A stretch of DNA of 64,000 bases from Sindora glabra (lineage: Eukaryota; Streptophyta; Magnoliopsida; Fabales; Fabaceae): contig CM035229.1 of NCBI GenBank assembly GCA_020226215.1, forward strand, positions 82,229,343-82,293,342, in the 5' to 3' direction. The notes below the pieces were generated by a model, which saw only the letters and a program-made list of their open reading frames with translations, had not been told where the DNA came from and made no database searches. Both the position numbers and the translations under genes were made by a program. Below are positions 36,280-46,910 of this stretch, in pieces; within the stretch, counting starts at the first letter, position 1; the number at the start of each line of letters is the position of its first letter.

Positions 36280-39038
36280 AAGGGGATAAAGAAAAGTGTT
36301 TTAAAATAAAATTTACAATTTAGCTAAAAATTATGTTTAGATATTTTTAAAATATAAATTTTTTTAGGATATAGGATATGATAAAAATAAGATTATTTTT
36401 ATTATATGTTGATTATTACGAAAATATATTATCCTATTGATCAATATTTTTATATTAATTATAGAGTAATATATGTCAAAATAAATAAATATCAATTGAG
36501 GGTATTTTGTAAAAACTTGATATTTTATGCATTATTCCTATTTATTTTATCTTTTTTATTGTACATTTTTGTTATTCTTTTTTGTTAATTTATGGTATTT
36601 AAACCACATACACTAATATTTTTTAACCGTAAGATATATCAATTTTTTGATTATAAATGTATTCTATATAAATTATATAATTCATTTAATTAATTAATTT
36701 ATTATACAAATAATTTTTTATTACTTTATACTGTAGGTACTGTTTATTTCTTATTTATTCTATTGTATTTTTTTTATATCTATTCGTATTGTCTATGGTT
36801 TAAAACATCAACATCATTAATTAACATAAATATAATAAGTTATAATTTTTTAGCTTATTATAATATTTTAAATAAATTAAAGCTTTAATATACATTTTAT
36901 TAATAAAAATAATTAATTTCATATTATATTTTTAAAAAAAATACTTAGTAATTAAATTAAATTTTATTTATATAAATTTTTTCAAATTTTTGTTGATAAT
37001 AATTTTTAAATATTATATTTTAAATTTAAAATACATCAACTAAGACTTTTCTAAGGGTTTACAGTTCGTACATTATTTTTTCTTCATTTCATCTACTTTG
37101 TTTAATTTTTTCTCCTTTCTTTTTTCAATCATTCTATTAAAAGTTCAAATGCAATATATTAAATAATATAAATATAATAAAATTTATTTTTTTTGACATA
37201 AAATTATTTTTAATAATCAAATATATTATTTAATAAAATTAATTAATTATATATTTAATTTTTAACACTTATTACTTTACCTTTCACATAGCACTTCTCC
37301 TTTTTTAATTTATTTTGCTATATTTTTTTTATTTTGACTTATATTATTTACAATTTAAATAATAGGATAATTACATAATATTGACATAATATAACATATT
37401 TTATTTTTATATTAAAATAATTTAAAAAAATTAATGTTATGGAAGTGTTAATTAAAATAATTAATTATATATTCCAGTTTTAATAAAAGTATTTAAGATT
37501 AAAAATTAATGCTCTTTTAAAATTTATTAATATTTTCTTGATAAAAAAATTCAAACACTATATTTAAAATTAAATATACATCAATAAAATTTTATCTATG
37601 TTATTATTTTTATTCTTTTTATATATTATCTTGCAAAATATATTTAATTTAGCATGATTTTTGCATAATTTTTTTAATGATACAATAATATGTAATAATT
37701 TTTACTTAGAGATTAAAGTTATTAAAATATCTAACAATTTTTTCTTTCATGCAGAGGCTTTTTTATATTTGCTTTTCCTAATACTTACCGGTTAGTATTT
37801 TATAAATTTTGTGCTTATATTATAATTTTTATTATTCATCATTAAAATATCTTTTATAGTGGTAGAAAAATTTATTTAGAATATTTATGCACATAAATAA
37901 TATGAGTTTTTTTATTTTATATTGATTATTATGATTTACAATGTGAAATTATGATTTTAGGTGTGAAATTATGATTTATGAAAAATTTGTAGAAATTTAT
38001 ATGTACTGTGACAAGTTGTGCTATTAAAAGAAGAACAAACAAGATAAAAAAAAGTATTCTAAAATAGGTTTTAGGGCTTAGGTGAAAGTTATATTTAGAG
38101 AATTTTTTCATGTAAAATTTTAATATATCATAAGAGAGATAATAAAAATAAAATTTTAGGATATGTGAATGTAACCAGAAGCTTTAAAAAATAGGTTTTT
38201 GTTATTGAAAATATGAATATTTTTCTATTTAAATGGTAGATATTATAAATGTAAGAATAATAAATGTAGTCGAAAAAATTATACTATACATAGATTTATT
38301 CAAAAAGTATTAAAATATATATGAAGGTACTGTAATATAAGTATTAGACGAAGTCAGTATATGTAAAAAAGAATTTATGATTGTAATCATAAAAATATAC
38401 AAATAATAATGTGTAAATAATTTTAGTTGCTATTTAGTAATAGGTGTGAAAGGAGAAAATTCTCATATAAATAGAAAATGTAGTGTATTGAAAAAGTTAA
38501 TCAATTTAATTAGTATAATTTGTGCAAAATAAATAAAAGAAATGACAATTGAAAAAGATAAATTAAAATATAAACAAGATTATATAGCCAAATACAAGCT
38601 TTTTTCAATTGTGTACATGTAAGTGAAAATTAAAATTATTGTTTCAAATATAAATTTATTTTTATTTGTAATAATTTATTTATATTACATCAGAATTTAT
38701 GCAAAAAAAGAAGAATTAGAATTAAACTATTTAAATCACACTTGCAAATGAACATTAAAAATTTATCCGGTATGGAAAATTACAAATGAGCGTAAAAATA
38801 GCTTAAAAATTTATCGAAAAAAAATGTCGGCCTATAAAGGTCGGAATGGATTTGGCTTGTGCGGGTAAATTATTACGTACTATTAAATAATCGCATTACA
38901 AAAATAATAATACATTCCGTTCATTTTTACTTGTAATATTAAATACTAGTTCATTCGTTTATAAGAACAAAAATTATTTATGATAATATGTGTCAGTTGT
39001 GAGGGTGCAGTAAATATTCTGCAGCTAAAAGTAACGAG
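36280..39038. other. AT-rich non-coding interior of the Mutator-like element
   Basis: No gene is visible. It contains the extra copy of the minisatellite unit at about 37787-38060. Open frames here are simply AT-rich noise. Confidence 0.5.
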
Positions 39039-41799
39039 ATGAAGAAAAGTTTAATTGTTTTTATATATTCAAATGATACAATGATTGAGGGATTGATGGG
39101 GGTAATGTACGATGGACCTCCCCTAAAGGCATTGAAATTGAGAGGATGCAATACTATGGAGAATTCATGCCCGACTGAAGCTTCACCAATATTAAGCTGT
39201 GGGGAAAATTATCTACAAGTTTCTACAGCATCAAACAGAGGCTCAATATATGGCATACGAATTGGATAACGATGAAGACTTGGCATGTGCCATAACAAGT
39301 TACGAACAACATCCGACGATGACAACAATGGAATTGTACGTGGAGGTGATCACATCCGAACTGCACGCTGCCAACCTTGGTTCACAAGAAAGAGTCCCAA
39401 TAACTAGACCGCCTGTAGATCCAACGGCTTATGTCAGTACTAGTTGTTTGATGGTGCGGGAAGGCCCTCCTTACATGGGTGGAATTGAGTTCCACATTTC
39501 TGATAGTTATACTCCTGCATTGGACTCATCTATTGCAGGTGTTTTCCCAAGAAATGTATCACATACCATGATGGATTCAACAAGTGCCTTACCGGTCATA
39601 GAGGAAGAATCCACTGATCTTATATTAATGGATGCCCACCTTAAGTCTGATTTTGAAGACGATGAGGTGTCTTTGCAGTAGTGGTGATGATCGTGACACT
39701 GATGATGAAGAACGTGCAACGACACATGGAGACAGTGTACCAACAAGGTGTGTGAGGAGTGACAATGCTGCACAAACATCATGCGGTGTCCCTCAAGCTG
39801 ATGTATTCTCTTACATTGATTGGGATGTTGTAAGGCATGCTAATGAATTTTCGGAAATAATGAAACCAAGCTATGATTACGGCATGGAGGACTTACAGAT
39901 TGGACAAGAGTTTGATTGCAAGGAAGCATTAATTGCTGCAACCAAGCATTACCACATCAGAAGACACCATAGTTATTACGTGGAAGAATCGGATAATAGA
40001 AGATTGAGTGTGAAGTGTGATAATTATGGGGATGAATGCAAATTCCGCCTTAAAGCGACTAATATGAAGAATTCTAACACTTGGACAATAACTAGATTTT
40101 CAGGGCCTCACACATGTGTTAATACCAGTTTAACACAGGATCACAAGTCTCTTGACTCCGTGTATATCAGTTCCTTGATACTAGAGATGATTAAAGTGAA
40201 GCAAAATGTTCCAATCTCGCTTATACAGGAAAGGGTGGAAGGCATGTATGGGTATAAGATTTCGTACAGAAAAGCATGGAAGGCAAAACAGAAGGCAATT
40301 GTCAAGGTGTACGAAGATTGGGATAAATCATATGAAGTACTCCCGAAATGGTTGGACATTTTAGGATATTGTGACCAAGCTCTGTTCAAGTTGGAGTCAG
40401 AAGAATTCGTCATAGTTTACAACCATGTTGATCCACAAAAACATATTTTCAACCGAGTTTTCTGGGCTTTCAAGCCATGTATTGTGGCATTTCCATACTG
40501 CAAGCAATTCATACCATTTGATAGAACGTTTCTGTATGGCAAGTATAAAGGTGTGCTACTCATTGCTACGACCCAGGATGGTAACAAATGTCTCGTACCT
40601 CTTGCATTGCCATTGTTGAAAAGGAGAACTATGAAAACTGGAGATGGTTTTTGGCATTGTTACGGGTAAATGTTACGAACTAACAAGTAATATGTCTGAT
40701 ATTAGATCGACACCGAGCTATAAAAGATACTGTAGCCAACGAAGGTTTAGGATGGCAGCCTCCTCATGCTTTTCATCGGTACTGTATCAGACATATTGCC
40801 AACAATGTTCGCAAAAAATGCAGGGATGACAATGTCAAGAAAGCTGTCCTTAGGATTGGTATGCCTTATAGCACAACTTTTTTATTGAACCTTTCATCTG
40901 TAAATATAGGGATCTGGTAGTTCAGCCCGATTAACCTATTTGTCTCCTTGTATTCGGCATATGAGCCAAATCGAGAAAAGGTCATGGAGAGATTAGACAA
41001 CCTAAGCAAAGTCAATGAGGAGATCCACAAGAAGTTGATCGCTATTCCGATGGAGAAGTGGATACTTGCTTATGATGAAGGTAGAAAATATGGTCATATG
41101 ACGACTAACATAGTAGAGTGCATTAATGACCTCTTTAAAGGATTAAGGAAGCTTCCAATCACAAGCCTTGTTCAATAAACATACTATAGATGTGTCAAGT
41201 ACTTTGTGGAAAGGGCAAAAGAAGCACATGCTGAACTACAACAAGGTCACATATACGCAAGCAGGTTCAGACAGGAGCTTGCGACTATCTAGTCACGTGC
41301 TTCTTCTTACCACATTCATGCTTATAATAGACAAGGAACTAGGTTTGAAGTGGTGGAGGGCCCTGATATGGCTAGGGGATCATGTGGAAAGGTCGTCCAA
41401 GTGTTATTAGATAAAAGGCAATGTGAATGTGGATAATTCCAAGCATATAGGTATCCTTGCGCTCATATTATTGCTGCTTGTGCCTCAGTCAACATATCGT
41501 GAGAACCATATATCGATCCTGTATACAGACTTGACACCTTACTTAATTGCTACAGATCTGAGTGGTGGCCGATCGAGGAGTGGTCGCAATGGAATAACCT
41601 ACTATCATTTCCTGTCTTGATTCCAAATTATGGAAGATTGCGTGAAAAGGGACAATTGAGGTCGACACGGATCAGAAATGAGATGGATTGGCCTCAAGAG
41701 AGTGGTGTCAGGGAAAAATGTGGTCTTTGTAAGATGGAAGGTCATAATCGTAAGCGCTGCCCACTTCTACATGGAGATGAAGGCCCTTCTTCACGTTAA
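39039..41799 (+). pseudogene. MuDR-type transposase pseudogene
   Basis: Mutator transposases cut and paste DNA through a DDE core. Order of domains: a PB1-like N-terminal domain (about 39039-39390; SLIVFIYSND, MAYELDNDEDLACAITSY), an acidic spacer, the MuDR DNA-binding region (about 39895-40130; GQEFDCKEALIAATKHY), and the catalytic core. The core has FDRTFLYGKYKGVLLIATTQ at about 40517, DRHRAIKDTVANEG near 40705 and the MTTNIVECIN segment near 41098. A SWIM finger follows (CECG ... PCAH, about 41420-41470), then a zinc knuckle (CGLCKMEGHNRKRC, near 41731). The likely first two catalytic Asp are present. The reading frame shifts near 39245, 39670, 40610 and 41175, and in-frame stops are present. 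About 100 bp near 40860-40955 do not fit the protein and could be an intron. Dead copy. Confidence 0.88.
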
Positions 41800-42066
41800 T
41801 TTTGATTTTTACTTTTGCAGATATGTTAAGAAGTATGTTAACCAATGTCATAAGTGTAACGGTCGGATGATGTGATTTGTTTGATTGTTGTAAAATTGCA
41901 TGCCATTATGGATATATATGTGACCCCATTATTAGTAATGTTAAAAAATTACTTCAATCATCTAAGTGCTATAAATTCTTGTGTGGATCTTTGTAGTTAA
42001 ATTGCACACATATGTTATATTAGTGTGTGTCTAAATTTCATCCTAATGCAATTCTTATATTGGCAG

Positions 42067-44510
42067 ATAGCATCCACTTCCCGACGCGTTAATCCTGGAC
42101 CACGGGATCCTTCACTTCTGACGGCTCAGGACTCACACATATCACAGGTCAATTTGGGCAGTCCATGTATGGAAATAGTTAGATCTTAAAGTTGGTTGAA
42201 CCTTTTCTGTATTGTCAGACGTAATAATTATTAATCTTTTTTTTTACAGCCTGACCGTATGTTGAGGATTTGACGGGCTCATCACTACCATCACCAACAA
42301 CCACCGGAGTTGATTGTCCCCTTATTACGAGAGGCAGGTTTTTACAGCCTAGCGATGTGTGAGTTTGTGCCGATTGACCATCAATTGATTAGTGCTTTTG
42401 TAGAGCGGTGGAGGCCAGAGACACACTTTTCACATGCCGCAGGGCAAGACCACTATTACATTGCAAAATGTGGCTTTTCAGCTTGGCTTACCCATTGATG
42501 GTCGAGCAGTGACGGGCCCCACTGTGTGGGGGTGGGGAGCCCTGATAGAGGAGTACCTGGGATTGCAGTTACTAGTGGACGAGAATGTCATCAGAGGGGG
42601 GCGATTGAAGATGAGTTGGTTGGAGAGGCATTTCACTTATCTTCCAGATGATGCGGATGAGGTGACATTGCAGAGATTCACCCGAGCCTACACTTTGCGT
42701 CTCATTGGTGGGACGTTGTTTCCAGACCACTCCGGCACGTATGTCCACCTCATGCACTTACCCTTGTTAGGAGACTTCCATGAGGCTGGGACGTATAGTT
42801 GGGGATCTGCCTGCCTGGCCTATCTGTACAGAGAACTCTGTAAGGCCATTGCTCCAGATTACAGGGAGATAGGGGGTGTTGCCTACTACTGCAGCTTTGG
42901 GCATGGGATAGATTTCCCACTATCGCCCCCGTGATCACTGTTTCAGATATACCAGAGGGAGATGCAAGGATTGGCCCCCTAACCCATAGGTTAGAAAAAT
43001 TTTCAATTTACACTTGTAATTAAGTTGATTTTTAAATTGTGTAACTTAGTTATTGTACTTGGTAGGTGGCACTATCAAAAGACGCTCCACGATAGTCCGA
43101 CACACAGCCTACCCTATTATAGATACGTGCTGGACCGTCTTCGTCTCGACCAGGTATGAAGGGGATAATGTATATTTTTATTTCATTCCTTTATCCATTT
43201 CATTGTCAAATTTAAATGACAATATAAATGTGTAATTTCAGATCACCTGAATCCCGTACGCTGAGGTGGTCACCGCATCACTTCCTCAGTACTGTTTTGA
43301 CGGGAGCGACATGTGGACAGTAGTGGTGCCACTCATACACTTTCAGATTGTCGAGTGGCACCAGCCAGATAAGGTTTTGCAGCAGTTTGGATTACGCTAG
43401 CCTATACTTGAGCCACCAAAGCAGGTAGCGGAGGTCCATTACCTTCACTTGTCTGGTTGGCATGACGAGGAGTGGCACATCCGCTATCAGCCGTACATTG
43501 CACACTGGGATATTCGGCGAGACTTGTACGCTATCGCCGAGATGACCACACAACTAATCCTAGGCCCATGATTCGAGTACATGGCATGGTACAGACGGGT
43601 TACTAGGCGATTTATTACACTCGTTGGGGGAGCACTAGACCTTATGATAATATTGCGTACTAGTTTTCTGTGTCTGATTTTCTTCCTGTACATTAGTATT
43701 TTAACTAACTTTAATATCAAAAATTTGCAAGTAGATGAGGTGTCCACACTACAGGACTTCACTACACCGGAGAGGTAGTCTAAGTTTACCTTCGATGCGC
43801 TTAGATCAGTGACGGACTCCATCCTTCATGCCATTTAGGAGGTTGATCATGTGATTATTGACTCACATGCGGAGCTAGCTCCTTATGCCCATCATATCCC
43901 AGACCTTGCGGAGGGTGACCATGATCAGCCTCGTTCTCGTCGATGTCGTCGCACTGCTCCACGACTTACGTCGCAGGCTGATGTTCTGTCCACTTCGACA
44001 GTGCAACAGACTCCACCATCGACTGCCCAGGACACCATGATGATGATGCCAGATATGACTGCCTCATCTTATATGTATCCTACTGCACCTGATGATCCTT
44101 CATCCTCCACCATGTTCCCGGCTGCACTATATGGTCCATCATCATCCTAGATGTATCAGTTTACTTCTGGTGTTCCATCCTCATTCCAAGCATTTCCACA
44201 TATACCAGGAGTTTCATCTTCATTCCATGTCTTTCCTTCTGGTGATGCTGGTCCATCACAGCCATATCGTCCTGCATTTAATCTACATACTCAGAATTAG
44301 GGATCAGCACTTGGTGGCATGATGACAGATGACTCAGTGCTTGTAGATAGAGGTAGAGATGGAGGCAGAGCGGGAGCCAGAGACAGAGGCAGAGCGGGAG
44401 TTGGAGGCAGATGAGCCATAGACACTGGAGATGTGACTCCCGAGCCTGCGCAGAGGGTTAGTACATATAGCCGCCACATTACCGATCCTGGATGTGGGAC
44501 TGGACATTAC
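42067..44510 (+). pseudogene. Plant mobile domain (PMD, MAIN/MAIL1-like) pseudogene
   Basis: PMD proteins include Arabidopsis MAIN and MAIL1, needed for silencing and meristem upkeep; related domains occur in transposons. Exon-like blocks with GT-AG borders are 42067-42147, 42250-42989, 43066-43153 and 43242 onward. The start (SRRVNPGPRDPSLLTAQDSH) and PPELIVPLLREAGFYSLAMC are followed by TTITLQNVAFQLGLPIDGRA, the core of the domain, then YTLRLIGGTLFPDHSG. Farther on come IPYAEVVTASLPQY and VVPLIHFQIVEWHQPDKVLQ. The tail is Ser/Pro-rich and then Arg/Gly/Asp repeats (about 44340-44410). A one-base shift lies near 42440. Several stops sit where relatives have Arg, Gln or Trp. The gene follows the transposase in the same orientation, with 270 bp between. 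It is an element gene, not an isolated host gene. Confidence 0.82.
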
Positions 44511-44898
44511 TTATGTAGACATTAGCTTTCTTTTTCATGTTTATTGTATATTTATGCACATCTATCTTACTACTTTATTGCAAACATCAACATTTAGGAT
44601 GGTTTTTTATTATTATGACATTTTTATCTTCTTGCGTAGGTACTTATATCGATTTTAATTACCAATTCTTCTCATAAATACACAATCAATTCAATTCTCA
44701 TATAACGCATCAAATATATGCAATTTTTTCTAATAACATCCTTCTAACTAGAATTTTATTCTCTCATCTGGTATTTTATTTTCATAACTTTAATTATTAT
44801 AAATTATTAACAAACATAAATTAATTATAAATTTTTTAAAACAATGTGTGTTTATTTTTTCTTAATGATAAGGATTATTCTATGTTCCACATCTTGTT

Positions 44899-45787
44899 GG
44901 ACAAAAGTATTAATTTATTATTTTTTTAGAAACTATTTTTTGTTTTACCGTTCTTTCGAAATATTGTACCAAAATACGCACAGTGGCGGAGAGACACCAA
45001 ACCAAATGGCGCCTTTGAGGGCGGTCGAGGCACATCTCCTAAATTTAAGTTAATATATAAATAATAAAAAATAATAAACTTTAAAATAATTAAAATATTT
45101 ATTTTTTTTATAAAATTAATGATAATGACATCTTCCAAATTTAATAACTAACATTATTAATTTTTTATTTTCACAATTATTATAATTATCTATTCTTTTA
45201 TTTATTTACCATGTTAAAATAAATAAATAATATTAAAATAAATTAATAAATTTTATCTTCATAATATGAAATATGTAATTATTTTTTAATTAATTTTTTT
45301 TCTTATTATTTATTTTAATATTATTAGTGAAGAAAGGAATAAATAGTTATAATAAATATAAAAAAATTAATAATATTAATTATAATAATAAATGACCATC
45401 ATCCTTATAAATGACATTAAATACTATGTTTATTCAATACGTTATGAGTTGAGTTCACCAAATATTGAGGTCAAAACACGTAGCACAATTGTTAACATAG
45501 ATGGGGATGCTGGCCATGTACAATACTAAAATCCAAGTCTTTTGGATTCACAGTACATACGGTCACCAGCTAATTAACTTAGAAATGAGGAGCGAGGGTG
45601 CCGTAGGTCAAAGGCACCATATTGCCTGGCGTCCTTTCCCTCGAGCGCCAACGGTGCCATTTCGTCTAGCGTCCCTTGACACGCCATTTGCTGTCTCTCC
45701 GCCACTGTGCGTATTTTGATAAAATGTTTTAAAGGAACAGTAAAACGAAAAATAGTTTCTAAAAAATAGTAAATCGGTACTTTTGCC
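44899..45787. mobile_element. Nested non-autonomous Mutator-like element
   Basis: An 889-bp unit inside the larger element. Its left end (about 44899-45020) and right end (about 45660-45787, complement) match over roughly 120 bp, including TAGAAACTATTTTT, CAAAATACGCACAGTGGCGG and AGAGACA. Both resemble the ends of the large element, so all belong to one family. The middle is AT-rich, non-coding and related to the repeat unit at 21.8-22.7 kb. Flanks CATCTTGTT and TCTCATTGT do not form a clean duplication. It may be an old insertion or a rearranged terminus of the host element. Confidence 0.7.
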
Positions 45788-46611
45788 TCTCATTGTTAAA
45801 ATATTTTATCATTGTGACGAAATAAAAAGGAATTAATTCATGTTATAATTTTAATTTCATTAGAAAATGAAAAGATTATTGCAACGAAATAATCATATTT
45901 TTTTTAATTTTCAACTATCTTCAACTTCATCATTTCGTATTTATTTTGTTACAAAATAAAAATAATTTTATTGAAATAAATACAAAGTAGCAAGAATATT
46001 ATTTGAATAAATACAAAATAAAAAGAAACATATTTATTTCGTTATATTTCTTTTCATTTTTAACAATCTTTAATTTCGTATATAAAGAATATTTTGAATA
46101 ATTCAATAAATTTGCTTATATGTAATAATGTATTAAATAATTACTTATAATAATATAATTCCGAACGGTGGAAGTATATAATTTCGAAAAATGATAAATA
46201 TTAAGTGTCATTGGATCAAATTTTGAGAAATATTAATATAAATTACATAATTATTCTTTATTGATCCTATATTTTATTTTAATAATATTTAATTATTTAC
46301 TAAATATTTATTATTTTTATTAAATATATTATTATTATTAACTACTTTCTTATTTAATTCCTATAATAAATTTATGTATTAAATATCAAAGTGGAATAAA
46401 ATATTTTTTATGACATCAAATATAATTATGAAATTAGTAATTTATTTTTAAAAATTTATTTTGAGTCATAATCACATATTATTTATTTTTAAAATTTTTA
46501 TTTTGAAATGATATCAAAATTATTTATTTTCAAAAAATCGCATAATAAGGGCGCCATTTTGAATGACACTCTCAAGGTTTACCGAAGGTGCCATTCGGAC
46601 TGGCACCTCCT

Positions 46612-46699
46612 CCTCTCGTACGTATTTTTATAATATATTTTCAAACAACGGTAAAACGAAAATAAATTTTCGGAAATACAGTAATATGATACATTTGCC
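46612..46699 (-). repeat. Right terminal inverted repeat of the Mutator-like element
   Basis: The complement starts GGCAAATGTATCATATTACT and contains TCGTTTTACCGT, matching the left end. It carries a TATA-like stretch (TTTTTATAATATATTT, about 46624-46640) that reads toward the FEY gene. Confidence 0.75.
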
Positions 46700-46708
46700 G
46701 GTTGACTG
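46700..46708. repeat. Right 9-bp target site duplication of the Mutator-like element
   Basis: GGTTGACTG follows the right terminal repeat directly and differs at one base from the left copy at 35017-35025. Confidence 0.75.
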
Positions 46709-46910
46709 TCGACATCATACTGATACTGACTTACATAACTGGTAACCGATCCGATGGTCGGTAGAAATAGCGGAATCACTGCTAAGCTGGGCAGTAATCA
46801 TACTCAATTACATAACTTATCTTAGTCTCTCTAGAAAAAGACAGATCTACTATTCTACGCCCTCTCATTTTCAGACACCGGGAGCCATCCAGAAAAACAG
46901 CAGGGTTCCG

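Larger units (their letters stand above)
35026..46699 (+). mobile_element. Mutator-like element with transposase and plant mobile domain genes
   Basis: An 11,674-bp element flanked by a 9-bp duplication. The left terminus (about 35026-35106) and the complement of the right terminus (about 46612-46699) share GAAATACAG/ACTGTATTTC, TCGTTTTACCGT and a TACG end block, so they are diverged terminal inverted repeats. Inside are subterminal GGYGCCATT motifs, a tandem minisatellite, a broken MuDR-type transposase (39.0-41.8 kb) and a broken PMD gene (42.1-44.5 kb), both on the + strand, plus a nested smaller element with the same type of ends. Both genes carry frameshifts and stops, so the copy is not autonomous. 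The internal AT-rich stretches 36.3-39.0 kb and 45.8-46.5 kb hold no genes. Flanking duplication and ends together make the element call strong. Confidence 0.85.
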
